A DNA stretch of 44,975 nucleotides, taken from NCBI GenBank assembly GCA_958296095.1, contig OY282436.1, positions 1 through 44,975 of the forward strand, in the 5' to 3' direction. Both the position numbers and the translations under genes were made by a program. Below, piece by piece: positions 19,735-28,551 of this stretch; position 1 is the stretch's first letter, and the number at the start of each line of letters is the position of its first letter. Source of the stretch: an uncultured Oligoflexales bacterium (GTDB lineage Bacteria > Bdellovibrionota_B > Oligoflexia > Oligoflexales > JAPPIL01). Under the pieces are notes generated by a model that worked only from the letters and a program-made list of their open reading frames with translations, made no database searches and was not told where the DNA came from.

Positions 19735-22611
19735 TCAATCACTCCAAGAATTTCCCCAGTCATATCCCCAACCCGACAAGGCTACGGGGATAGGAACGAA
19801 GTTCTGCGTGCTATCCTGTACTATAACATCCCCAAAAACATCTTCAACCAATTGTAACGTGACGAAGCCTGTATCATCCACGTCTCTTTGCCTAACGCGC
19901 ATAATGGTATTGACGAGACCACGTGGGGAGAAATTTACCCGCACAGGATCTCCCGGATACAAATTAGACACGGGAAGTGTCACATCAAATGATCGTATAG
20001 GTCTAGACCTAGAAGCCAATTCCCTCTTCGCTATTCGCAAAGCAACACCATAAGTAGGGGCAGCCTCATAATTTATCTTTATCGTTTCGTGCCCCTGTTC
20101 TTGTAGGATAGGGTTCAACACAGTTACTGCCTTGTTTTCATTCTCGTAACTCTTATAAGTTACGGTTACCCCACCGACTTCATTCTGATTGTATCTTTGT
20201 TCGAATTGCGAGACTTCACCTATTTCGTTTGTCCCTAAAACCGGCAGTTCATCGACCTCATAGTCTTGTCTTATTAATTTGATCTTAATCTTGTTCTCGA
20301 CAGGATGATCATATATCTCACAATTTATATGTCTTTTCAGCACTTGAAACATTTGTTCTGTATCGCGAGAATCATCTAGAATGAACGAACAACACAAATC
20401 TTCCGCAGCACATGTATCGGCTGCCTGTTGGAAAGAACCATTATCAAGTAAACTCTCTGGTATGCCATAACCTATCTCCTTATCAGTCATCAACTCGCGC
20501 AGTGCGTGTACGGGGTTGAGAAAACCATCTGAAGATACCCCAACACCCATAGCTGTCCGCATAGCATTCCCCAATGGGTCAGGGGTAGTAACACGGGTAT
20601 CACTAGCTATACGTATATAACTCCCCCCACCCATCTGACTTGCTATTTGAAAAAATTGATCCTCTCCCGCACCATCCCGGATGAGAAGCGTAACGGGAAA
20701 GAAAGAAACATTACTATGTGTGCGGATAGTTGCCAAATCGGCAATAGCCGTATCATCTAGAGGAGATACATGGGGTGAAGCAAGTGTCATAAATGCATAG
20801 ATAGGTCTATCGTTGCCATAGTCCGTGTTAGCGGTGTCTATACTCCTAACTATTTCTGTTAGCCCACCCAACTGGTTTCGCCTGCCGAATTTGAGAACTC
20901 CTGTGCCAAGTTTAAACGGAATATCATATGTAGATCCCAACGCAACCCGGGCTCCTGCCGCGACTATAGCGTCAGAATCCATGAATATAGTCGACGTCCA
21001 GTGCCCATTGTTACTAGTGCCGTAATTTATTGCAAAGCAATTTATTTTCGCACCATTGTTTATCGCATCGGTAAAATTTGCAATCATAGAACGCCAAGCC
21101 AGCGCGGTTGCGTTAGGAAACGTCCACGTAGGATTATCATGATCGGGATCGTCTAGTCCAGTACCCCTCCAAACCCAGATGAAAGTAAAGTCACCACCTC
21201 TCACACTATCGAGTGAGCACACAGTCGCTTTAGCGGGATACCACTGCGGTTGTCCTGTAAGAAGCTTAGTTGTTCTTTGCACAGTGGCAGAGATAGATGG
21301 GAAGGGGCCACCACCAAAGTTATAACCATCAAACGCGAGAATTGAAGTGCCGCGATAATTAGCTCTATCAACACCCGAGCCATATCTTTTGATGAGTTGG
21401 TCTTGAGTGCCCGCAAAGAGTCTTAGCTTATCAGGTCTACTATTGGCGGAGTCTTCAATGTCCTTACTGCCTAGACCACCTTCACCACCTTCTTCTCTAG
21501 GGCCTCCAAAGAACCACGGGTCAACTATTCTATTGTCTCCGAATTCCAAATCTCTGTCTAATTTGTTGTCATCAAAATGCAAACTAAGAAATTTATCGAG
21601 TTCGCCATAACAGAATGCTACCCTGCCTGTGTAAAACTTATCTATATAAGTTGCGTCATTATCGGCAGTATACCTTATCACCCACTCGCGCACTCCATGT
21701 TCGGCATTAAGAGCATAGTAGGCGCGGATTCTAAGCCATTGATCAAACCTAACATTCTGGGCATCAATAGCATCAAATATTGCTGCGACATTTTCTGACG
21801 ATTCTTTTATTTCTGTCGGGGTCGCTGTGTCAGGATCTATAGCCTCTTCCTTGAGCAAGCTCAGGAGAAGAGTTTTTATGCTCTTAACTATCCCTTCGCC
21901 TATGGCATGTTGTAGGAGGTTGTTCTCGGCGAACGAATTACACCAAGTATACCATTCCTTCTCAGGGAAGGTGTTCTTTTGAAGTAACTCTTCATTTGTC
22001 AGCCCCTCCTCGGCACCGTCTGTAGCCTCATAGGCATCACGTAATATATCAAAGACATCATCCCTGAATTTAATCGTGTTACTTCTGAATTCTGTAGCAA
22101 TATCTTCCGTGGATGATATGCAATCATTTATTGTAGATGATTCAGCTGAGCCAAAGTCACCCCCAACTGGAGACAGCTCCTCACCATCTTCACTCACATG
22201 GATACGCTTTACCCATCTTACTAATTTAGATGTGCGAAATACTGTAACACGCTCTGGTGCTTGGTTCTTAGGTATTTGTATAGTCCCAGGAACATAATCA
22301 CGTTCTATCCTAACCGTTTCTTGAGTTACTTGTTCTACCTTACAATAAGTCTTCCAATATCTATTTATGGTCGTTCTTATTTTTTCCAGTCGTCTTAAAA
22401 CCGGAGAAGGGTCGTCTTCAGAGGTATAAGTTACATCCTCCGAGCGCCATCGGAAATGTTTCTTCACAAAGGTATGCTCTACTGCGACTCCTCCTACTTT
22501 CTTAACTCCAAAGACAGCAGGGACGGCGGCAAACTCTTGTTCATCATCATAGACCCGTATCTTTGGCCTAACCGGCGAACTTGATACAATATTTTCGTCT
22601 TCCCAAGACAT
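19735..22611 (-). CDS. Tail tip / central fibre protein, lambda J-like
   Basis: A 958-residue protein in the usual J position after the M- and L-like genes. The C-terminal third (AADTCAAEDLCCSFILDDSR, then QMFQVLKRHINCEIYDHPVENKIKIKL read in parts, and YPGDPVRVNFSPRGL) matches the phage tail tip domain found in J and GTA tail proteins. The first 350 residues are helical and charged. A middle region with FIWVWRGTG and IDTANTDYGNDRP is less typical. J-like proteins close the tail tip and contact the receptor, passing to attached fibres. It lies 3 bases after the L-like gene. Confidence 0.8.
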   Translation of the reverse strand: MSWEDENIVSSSPVRPKIRVYDDEQEFAAVPAVFGVKKVGGVAVEHTFVKKHFRWRSEDVTYTSEDDPSPVLRRLEKIRTTINRYWKTYCKVEQVTQETVRIERDYVPGTIQIPKNQAPERVTVFRTSKLVRWVKRIHVSEDGEELSPVGGDFGSAESSTINDCISSTEDIATEFRSNTIKFRDDVFDILRDAYEATDGAEEGLTNEELLQKNTFPEKEWYTWCNSFAENNLLQHAIGEGIVKSIKTLLLSLLKEEAIDPDTATPTEIKESSENVAAIFDAIDAQNVRFDQWLRIRAYYALNAEHGVREWVIRYTADNDATYIDKFYTGRVAFCYGELDKFLSLHFDDNKLDRDLEFGDNRIVDPWFFGGPREEGGEGGLGSKDIEDSANSRPDKLRLFAGTQDQLIKRYGSGVDRANYRGTSILAFDGYNFGGGPFPSISATVQRTTKLLTGQPQWYPAKATVCSLDSVRGGDFTFIWVWRGTGLDDPDHDNPTWTFPNATALAWRSMIANFTDAINNGAKINCFAINYGTSNNGHWTSTIFMDSDAIVAAGARVALGSTYDIPFKLGTGVLKFGRRNQLGGLTEIVRSIDTANTDYGNDRPIYAFMTLASPHVSPLDDTAIADLATIRTHSNVSFFPVTLLIRDGAGEDQFFQIASQMGGGSYIRIASDTRVTTPDPLGNAMRTAMGVGVSSDGFLNPVHALRELMTDKEIGYGIPESLLDNGSFQQAADTCAAEDLCCSFILDDSRDTEQMFQVLKRHINCEIYDHPVENKIKIKLIRQDYEVDELPVLGTNEIGEVSQFEQRYNQNEVGGVTVTYKSYENENKAVTVLNPILQEQGHETIKINYEAAPTYGVALRIAKRELASRSRPIRSFDVTLPVSNLYPGDPVRVNFSPRGLVNTIMRVRQRDVDDTGFVTLQLVEDVFGDVIVQDSTQNFVPIPVALSGWGYDWGNSWSD

Positions 22612-22613
22612 AT

Positions 22614-23348
22614 CTAATTATCTTCCTCTTCACCTTCACCATATATCTTCCCGAAGGGGCTTTCTTCTGGAAGATGGGGGAAGCCGCCATAGTTACGGCT
22701 ATTGCCATACCGTTCTTTACAAGTCTTGAAAACTTTGTCGCAGCCTGATCTCATATTGATACTATCTCCTACACTCAGCCCCTGGGGTGGTAAATTAAGA
22801 GTAAAATTACTGTCATCTTCAACGGACACTATCCAATAATTCCTGTTGCTATAAGATATAGTTCCGTTTATGTAGTTTTCATGATTAGCTACCGGCATGA
22901 CAACAGCAAAAGATCTGCCAGACAAAGAAGATACAACCCTAGATTCTATAACAACATTGGCACGGCAAGTATTCCCTTCGACGAATTGATAGTTGCAACC
23001 ACGTTGATACCTACGTCTTAAGCCCCTGCGGACACGTAGACGACTTGTAAACTTGAACGACAAAGCATTCATGCCAACTTGAACTGAGACAAGACTACCT
23101 CGGTACGCAACATCACTACCCTGCATAAGTGTAAGATGTACCTTACCTGCATCAGCGCCACTAGCCCACTTAACCCACGGCATCTCATCGTTCCTGTCAG
23201 CCGCCACAGCAACATTGACATCATCTGCAAAGATATTGCCTGTTATCTTGAGTGGCGAGTGTGCAATAGGCAGGTAGTTAGCTGCGTCTGTTTGGGATGT
23301 ATACGTATACCTACCGTCTAAGTCCGTAAACACATATGATTCTATCAT
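22614..23348 (-). CDS. Tail tip protein, DUF2163/BR0599 type, lambda L-like
   Basis: A 244-residue protein. The C-terminal region has the BR0599 signature: CDKVFKTCKERYGNSRNYGG followed by FPHLP. Four conserved cysteines are present, two in RGCNYQFVEGNTCRAN (near residues 120 and 130) and two in CDKVFKTC. Lambda L relatives use such cysteines to hold an iron-sulphur cluster at the tail tip, so a cluster here is likely but inferred. The N-terminal half is a beta-rich DUF2163 domain. It overlaps its upstream neighbour by 4 bases. The role is a tail tip hub component. Confidence 0.8.
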   Translation of the reverse strand: MIESYVFTDLDGRYTYTSQTDAANYLPIAHSPLKITGNIFADDVNVAVAADRNDEMPWVKWASGADAGKVHLTLMQGSDVAYRGSLVSVQVGMNALSFKFTSRLRVRRGLRRRYQRGCNYQFVEGNTCRANVVIESRVVSSLSGRSFAVVMPVANHENYINGTISYSNRNYWIVSVEDDSNFTLNLPPQGLSVGDSINMRSGCDKVFKTCKERYGNSRNYGGFPHLPEESPFGKIYGEGEEEDN

Positions 23349-24313
23349 GCTAACTTCCGATACCTAAGTACTGCGTTTGTCCTTAGCCCTCCCTCGTAGG
23401 ACACATCTAACTTAGGCTCAAAAAAGTAGGCCGAAATATAATTACCCGCCTGTTCCGTTGGCATAACCACCATAGGGCTAACGCCTGACATTGCCGCGGC
23501 ATAAACTTGTTTAATAATCCATTCATTTGGAAAAGTTGGTTGATAGAAAGACACATAATCCTCATCACGTCTTACCGCACCACTAACCTTACGTCTTCCC
23601 CTTACACGTTCGCCAACAAACAATGCATCTGGTGTTGTCTGCGCGTCTTCAACCTTCGCAAATCTAGCTGGTAAGTTGCCGGGATGAAATTGCGGGTTGT
23701 TGTTGCCATCACGGTTAGTGCTGTAATCTCGCTTATCCTGATAGTTGAAGATGACAACAATCTCAATGGCCTTGTAGAGGAGACTGTTAATGACAATGTC
23801 AGAACTTACAGATGCAAGACGTAATGGACAACAGTAACCCTCAGCATCAACATTAGACGCAATATCAGCTGTCACATGCGAAGCACCATAGGTAATGTTT
23901 GTAGTCTCGGTTGCTAGCGCAATGTTGCGGTTGAAGAAATAAGTCTTTGTGGAGAACTCCCAAGGTTGTTTTCTGCCTTCTATGTCAACTATTGGTGCTT
24001 GCAACTTACCGGCTGCTGTGACCGTAGCGGGCTGAGTTAATGCAAACTCAGGCACAAACAATGGATACCTGACATCCGTAAGGTCGCCTATCATGCGTGT
24101 AAGGATACGCATATCAGATGCAACAATATCTCTATACGTATACTTAACACTATGTCTTATGGGTGTTGTGCTTAGGAATGATCGTGTCCTGCCTAACTCG
24201 TAACTTGTGTGGTAACTTTCCCTGTATTCAAGGCTTTCTGTAGCCCTAGTGGGCACAAAGTACACGACTTGTTCTCGAACAGTTGTCGGTAAGTAAGAAG
24301 TAAAGTTAGGCAA
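23345..24313 (-). CDS. Tail tip protein, M/distal-tail-like
   Basis: A 322-residue protein located where M or distal tail proteins are found, between tape measure and L-like genes. It begins PNFTSYLPTTVREQVVYFVP and is beta-rich with no enzyme motif. The start is a TTG at 24313 with GAGGTCTGCAC before it and an 8-base overlap with the tape measure stop. The family assignment rests on position and size rather than a clear motif. It likely joins the tail tube end to the tip. Confidence 0.65.
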   Translation of the reverse strand: MPNFTSYLPTTVREQVVYFVPTRATESLEYRESYHTSYELGRTRSFLSTTPIRHSVKYTYRDIVASDMRILTRMIGDLTDVRYPLFVPEFALTQPATVTAAGKLQAPIVDIEGRKQPWEFSTKTYFFNRNIALATETTNITYGASHVTADIASNVDAEGYCCPLRLASVSSDIVINSLLYKAIEIVVIFNYQDKRDYSTNRDGNNNPQFHPGNLPARFAKVEDAQTTPDALFVGERVRGRRKVSGAVRRDEDYVSFYQPTFPNEWIIKQVYAAAMSGVSPMVVMPTEQAGNYISAYFFEPKLDVSYEGGLRTNAVLRYRKLA

Positions 24314-27257
24314 GTGCAGACCTCACGGCAGGATTGTTAGCACGTATTATGTTTATAACTTGTTTTTGTCCTGAAGGTGATTGCAAGTATTCATCAACAA
24401 GTGAGGGGTCTACAACGTTAACTATATTAACCATCGGGGCATTGCCATCTTGTGTGTCTGGTGTCTCATCTATGCCCCCATGTAGGCTTATAGATTTGCC
24501 AGCCATAAATTGACTTGTGGTAGATGCTGGTAAGACATACTCATTACGGTGCACCACACCTGCTACTTGGCTGTTACGTCCTGTACCTGTGAAACCACCA
24601 GTCTGAAAGGCAGATAGATCTAACAAGTTGAATGTGACTAAGTCAATTACCCATAAGATGGCATTTACAAGCACTAATAAAATATTGATAACGCCAAGCA
24701 CAACTGCTATGAGGAAGCCGAGAGCTTTAATCAAAGGTTTCGACAATCTATACATTTCCTCGAGCATTAAAGACAAAGTTTCGCCTCCCGCGGCTATCTC
24801 AGCCCCCATCTCAACTGCGCCTTGGTCTATCTGGTTTAACTCTTTTGTAGTTTCATTCAGCCTATTCTGCGCCCTAACTGCTTCACGAGAATTTCTGCCA
24901 TGTTCTCTTATTGTGTTTACCAAGTCTTTTTCTATATCATTTCGTCGCTCAATTAGTTCTGTGTGTGTCTCGAATGCTTTGACATTGTGAGCGATTGCCT
25001 GTGTAGCAATTTCCAAACCAGCTGCTGCGGCTGCACCTATAGGACCAGCGGCACTGCCTACACCAGCTGCGGTTGCTATACCTGCTATTGACTTACCGAA
25101 TGCCCCTTGATCTTTAGGGTCGGCAGTCGCATCAGCATAACCTGCTCGTCCTGCACCAATGACAGATGATAAGTCATCGTAACTTTCTATTCCTGCGGCT
25201 CCAGCTGCTCTCGCGAAGAAATCGACGAAGTTTAAGGCCACATTACCTATGGCATTAAGAGCTACACCTAACTCGAAGGAGAACTTAAATGCGCCCTCAG
25301 TGATTTCATTGTAGACGAACTTAACAGCTTCAGTGATGTCTAACATAGCCCCCTTGAATATTTCGTCTGACTCCCTAACTCGTGCTTTATGTTCTTCGTC
25401 AGTGACTGCAAGGATACCACGCACCCATTCTTGTGATTCTTCACGCAACTCCCTAATCGCTGTTTCGGTGGGTGTCAAATTGTCATAGGGGCCGGAGATA
25501 GAAGTAGACGGTCGTGTCACATCTATTTGTCTTTGTATCTTTTCTTGTGAAGACGCATCAGGGAGGATTTTGCTGGTAAACCTATCCAAAAATCTTCTGA
25601 AGTCTTTCCATTCCTTCTCAGTCGGCCCACCAGATCCGAAGCTAATCTTAGGTAGGCCAATTTCGCCACTCAATTTATCAACATTGAAGCCACTATCATA
25701 GATGCCTTTGATGCCTAACAATTCTTTCCTGATTGCATCATATTTTTTCCTTATCTCATCGGCGTTCTTGCTAGCTTTCTCCCACCAAATACCGCCAAAG
25801 ACTGATATATCTTCCAAGCCTTTACCTGCTTGTTTCCAAGTTTCCCTAAAACCTTTCCACTTATCGAATAGTAAATGCTGCTCCCGTATCCAATCCGTAG
25901 GGCCAAATAACGCCGCGTCTGACGCATCACCAAGAAATTCACCGCCCTTCCAACCGAGATAAGCGCCTGCCACACCACCACCAATTATACCCGGTAAACC
26001 AACGGATGCCCCTAACATACCTAGTTTGACCGCGCCTAATACTGCACCAGTAATCTTAAAAGCTAGTTTTACGGTCATGTTCTCAAGCGAAATTCTGAAC
26101 TGAAGCATAAACCTGTCGATGAAATATTGGATAGCTCCTTCGTCAAACAAACTGTCGAATCGCAACCAAATACTATGTGCTACAGTGCCTATAGTCTGGC
26201 CTAACGCGATAAGGGTATCAGATATAAGCTGAAGAATTTCCCAAGCACGTAGTAAAGATTCGACAACCCTAAGAGTTATTGCCTCAGTCTTCTCATAATC
26301 TTCGGCAACTAAGTTAACCTTATCTGTCTGTGCGTTTATGAACCCTACTATACCCCTGTCACTTTTGTTTAGTTGATCATGTCCGCCTGACAAAGCAACA
26401 ACAACATTATCGAAGACTCGCAACCATTCCTGTTGATAGCCTTGCAGCGCGAGAGAAATCTTCGTTTCAAAACGAGAGAAAATTTCATTAGCTTCACCGC
26501 CGAATTCTCGGAATGCCTTACGAAGAATATCAGTTGAAATCTTACCTTCTTCCGCTGCCTTTCGGAGTTTCTTAAACGGTATTCCGGCAGCTTGTGCAGC
26601 TGCCATGGCAAACTTAGGCATACCCTCAAGGACACTATTAAGTTCTTGACCTCTTAGTGTTCCACTAGCCATACCTTGAGAAAGTTGCAGTAGTGCACCA
26701 GCTGTCTCGGCACTGTTACTACCGAATGATGCAGCTGACTTAGCCAGGGCATCAAGGGACGCAGCAATCTCGACTGATGTTGCATTTGTTTGTGACAGTG
26801 CGACTTGAAAACGCGAGAATGAAGTTGCTAATGCACCTACATTGACACCCGTAGCACGTGATGTCTTGAAGAGAAGTGAGATAGTAGCACGCATCTCATC
26901 TACACCTTGTCCCGCGGCACGCAACCTATTGCGGACATCGGTCATAGTAGATGTAAAACTAAGCAGAGCGTTAGTTAGAGGCGGACCCAACTTATAAATT
27001 AATGCAGCAACCGCAGCGGTAAAAAGTCCTAGAGTAATAGTAGCTGCCTTAACAGCCGCGCCAAAATAAGTCCAAGCGCCTCCACGTTTGCCTGTCTGAC
27101 TTAACTTAGCGTCTAACTTATCTACCGCTTGTGTGGTGATAGCAGCTTGGTGCTCAAGTAATTTTAGTTGTTTCTCGGCGCGGAAATCCTCGACGGTTAT
27201 ACGTAAGATAAAATCAATTGCCGCCGCACCTGCTAAAGAACCAACTAAACCTACCAT
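24306..27257 (-). CDS. Tail tape measure protein
   Basis: A 983-residue tape measure protein. Residues about 100-240 hold the tape-measure N-terminal domain (TSFSRFQVALSQTNATSVE, SGTLRGQELNSVLEGMPKF, EGKISTDILRKAFREFGG). Hydrophobic segments lie near residues 70-90, about 400-440, about 760-790 and about 880-920 (FLIAVVLGVINILLVLVNAI). Length sets tail length in this family; at roughly 0.15 nm per residue the tail would be about 150 nm. AGAGGATAACGTAG precedes the ATG. It also carries cell-envelope penetration segments during infection. Confidence 0.9.
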   Translation of the reverse strand: MVGLVGSLAGAAAIDFILRITVEDFRAEKQLKLLEHQAAITTQAVDKLDAKLSQTGKRGGAWTYFGAAVKAATITLGLFTAAVAALIYKLGPPLTNALLSFTSTMTDVRNRLRAAGQGVDEMRATISLLFKTSRATGVNVGALATSFSRFQVALSQTNATSVEIAASLDALAKSAASFGSNSAETAGALLQLSQGMASGTLRGQELNSVLEGMPKFAMAAAQAAGIPFKKLRKAAEEGKISTDILRKAFREFGGEANEIFSRFETKISLALQGYQQEWLRVFDNVVVALSGGHDQLNKSDRGIVGFINAQTDKVNLVAEDYEKTEAITLRVVESLLRAWEILQLISDTLIALGQTIGTVAHSIWLRFDSLFDEGAIQYFIDRFMLQFRISLENMTVKLAFKITGAVLGAVKLGMLGASVGLPGIIGGGVAGAYLGWKGGEFLGDASDAALFGPTDWIREQHLLFDKWKGFRETWKQAGKGLEDISVFGGIWWEKASKNADEIRKKYDAIRKELLGIKGIYDSGFNVDKLSGEIGLPKISFGSGGPTEKEWKDFRRFLDRFTSKILPDASSQEKIQRQIDVTRPSTSISGPYDNLTPTETAIRELREESQEWVRGILAVTDEEHKARVRESDEIFKGAMLDITEAVKFVYNEITEGAFKFSFELGVALNAIGNVALNFVDFFARAAGAAGIESYDDLSSVIGAGRAGYADATADPKDQGAFGKSIAGIATAAGVGSAAGPIGAAAAAGLEIATQAIAHNVKAFETHTELIERRNDIEKDLVNTIREHGRNSREAVRAQNRLNETTKELNQIDQGAVEMGAEIAAGGETLSLMLEEMYRLSKPLIKALGFLIAVVLGVINILLVLVNAILWVIDLVTFNLLDLSAFQTGGFTGTGRNSQVAGVVHRNEYVLPASTTSQFMAGKSISLHGGIDETPDTQDGNAPMVNIVNVVDPSLVDEYLQSPSGQKQVINIIRANNPAVRSALA

Positions 27258-27719
27258 CTACGTTATCCTCTCTAGACTAACTCGCAATTCACCGGCAAAT
27301 TCTTTGGCACTCTTAATTACACTCTCTCTTGCTGTCCTTTCTATCCAAGGTTCAGGACGTTGTTTCGACCAACCAGCATCCAATCGACGAATATAGGGTG
27401 CGGCATTACCAACGTGCACAGGGTCTTTAAGCGGTATACTAGATGACTCTCTATCAGCGGCAGCTTTGGTAAGTGCAATAGACGCTTCACGAGTGCTACC
27501 ACGTTTACCTTTTACATGTGCTGACCCATATGAAAATTTACTACTAGTAGCACCAACTTCCCAGTTAGACAAAGCTTTTGACGTATCAACGGGTGTATTG
27601 CGTGCAAGATCAACAACAAGATTAACGACCAACTTACGTCTTGCGAATAGAACCCCTCTTATAAAAGCATCTTTGACATCATGTATTGTATCTGGAATTT
27701 CGCTAAAATCTTTCGCCAT
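27258..27719 (-). CDS. HK97 gp10-like minor tail/completion protein
   Basis: A 153-residue protein with the pattern of HK97 gp10-like proteins: NTPVDTSKALSNWEVG near residue 42, then NAAPYIRRLDAGWSKQRP near residue 104. These proteins join or complete the tail. Its position between chaperone and tape measure is unusual, since gp10-like genes usually sit before the tail tube. The ATG at 27719 overlaps the stop of the chaperone fusion by 1 base. It may be a tail-tube or tape-associated protein instead. Confidence 0.6.
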   Translation of the reverse strand: MAKDFSEIPDTIHDVKDAFIRGVLFARRKLVVNLVVDLARNTPVDTSKALSNWEVGATSSKFSYGSAHVKGKRGSTREASIALTKAAADRESSSIPLKDPVHVGNAAPYIRRLDAGWSKQRPEPWIERTARESVIKSAKEFAGELRVSLERIT

Positions 27720-28120
27720 CAGCGTCTCCTTGGTGGACGTTTAAGACGTGACGCACTAATACCACCTTGGGCTGCCCCCGATTGTGTCTTGGTCTGCTCA
27801 GCGATGTGTGTGGTGTATACGTTATCTGCAACGCGTATGCCGCGAACAATAAAGTCACTAGTATCTTCATCTACCCCAAGTCTATCGACATATGCTTGTA
27901 TAGATGACCACCACATGCCTCCTACGCCCCCCATGAACATGCTGCGGTCATTTATAAGTTCGAAAAAAGCCATCATAATAATCTCAAGTTCAGGCGGGAG
28001 AGTCGGAGGGTCTAATACTTGCTCAGGCAACATTTCATAACGTGACTCAGAAATGCCATCTGCTATCTGACTTTCAATTTTACCAAACTTTATTGCATAT
28101 TCTATGCACTCTCTGACTTC
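27719..28120 (-). CDS. T part of the tail assembly chaperone G-T fusion (-1 frameshift)
   Basis: The frame that contains the ATG at 28033 is open well upstream and runs into the 3' end of the preceding chaperone gene. The 28033 ATG has no ribosome binding site. A -1 slip at GGGGAAG (28123-28117, minus strand) in the upstream gene would join its first 141 residues to 133 residues here, making a 274-residue fusion. Lambda G and G-T are made this way in almost all siphoviruses. The T part has GGVGGMWWSSIQAYVDRL and a very basic end. It would recruit tape measure and tail tube subunits and is not part of the virion. Confidence 0.75.
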   Translation of the reverse strand, partial: EVRECIEYAIKFGKIESQIADGISESRYEMLPEQVLDPPTLPPELEIIMMAFFELINDRSMFMGGVGGMWWSSIQAYVDRLGVDEDTSDFIVRGIRVADNVYTTHIAEQTKTQSGAAQGGISASRLKRPPRRR

Positions 28121-28542
28121 CCCATATCTTCTTTGTCTTGCTCCACACCATGTGTACTACGATCAAATGCACGTTGTGACAACTCGGTATATAAGTCATC
28201 TAACTCAAGCATAAGACGCTTGGCATACTCTGGCTTATACGGGATGTCATTGCCATCCGGGTCTTGTAGATTGCGCCAATCAAGTAAGACATAGTTGACG
28301 AAGAAGTCTAATGCCTTGTCCAACTGTTCTTTTGCAGACACAACTCCCAACTCAAACTTACGTCTATTACGCATAGCGTAGGCTGTGATAGCTGCGTGAT
28401 ATTCTTTGTTGACCTTACTGGCACTAGCAATCTTAAACATAGGTGGATCGGTACGTCCTTCCATAAGACTAGGAACGACCCATACACCTTCTGTTGCCTT
28501 CTTTTTGTCAAGCCCGTATGCATTACGTAACAAATCATTCAT
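28102..28542 (-). CDS. Tail assembly chaperone (G-like)
   Basis: A 146-residue helical protein between the tail tube and tape measure genes, the standard site for the G chaperone. It starts MNDLLRNAYGLDKKKATEGV; the middle carries NVKEYHAA-like helices (KVNKEYHAAITAYAMRNRRK) and the end is acidic. Near its 3' end the codons ATG GGG AAG provide a -1 slippery site (P-site Gly pairs perfectly after slipping). Most ribosomes would make this 146-residue form and a minority the 274-residue G-T form. Confidence 0.75.
   Translation of the reverse strand: MNDLLRNAYGLDKKKATEGVWVVPSLMEGRTDPPMFKIASASKVNKEYHAAITAYAMRNRRKFELGVVSAKEQLDKALDFFVNYVLLDWRNLQDPDGNDIPYKPEYAKRLMLELDDLYTELSQRAFDRSTHGVEQDKEDMGKSESA
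28117..28125 (-). other. Putative -1 programmed frameshift site
   Basis: The zero-frame codons are ATG GGG AAG; after a -1 slip they read GGG GAA. P-site re-pairing is perfect and A-site pairing is partial. The lambda site is GGGAAAG, which is close. The -1 frame has no stop from here to 27719, and the zero frame stops 15 bases on, at 28102. Confidence 0.65.
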
Positions 28543-28551
28543 AAACTAAAT

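Noticed and set aside
27719..28033. Independent 104-residue gene starting at 28033
   Set aside because: No ribosome binding site and the frame is open upstream into the chaperone gene in -1 phase, so a frameshift product is favoured.
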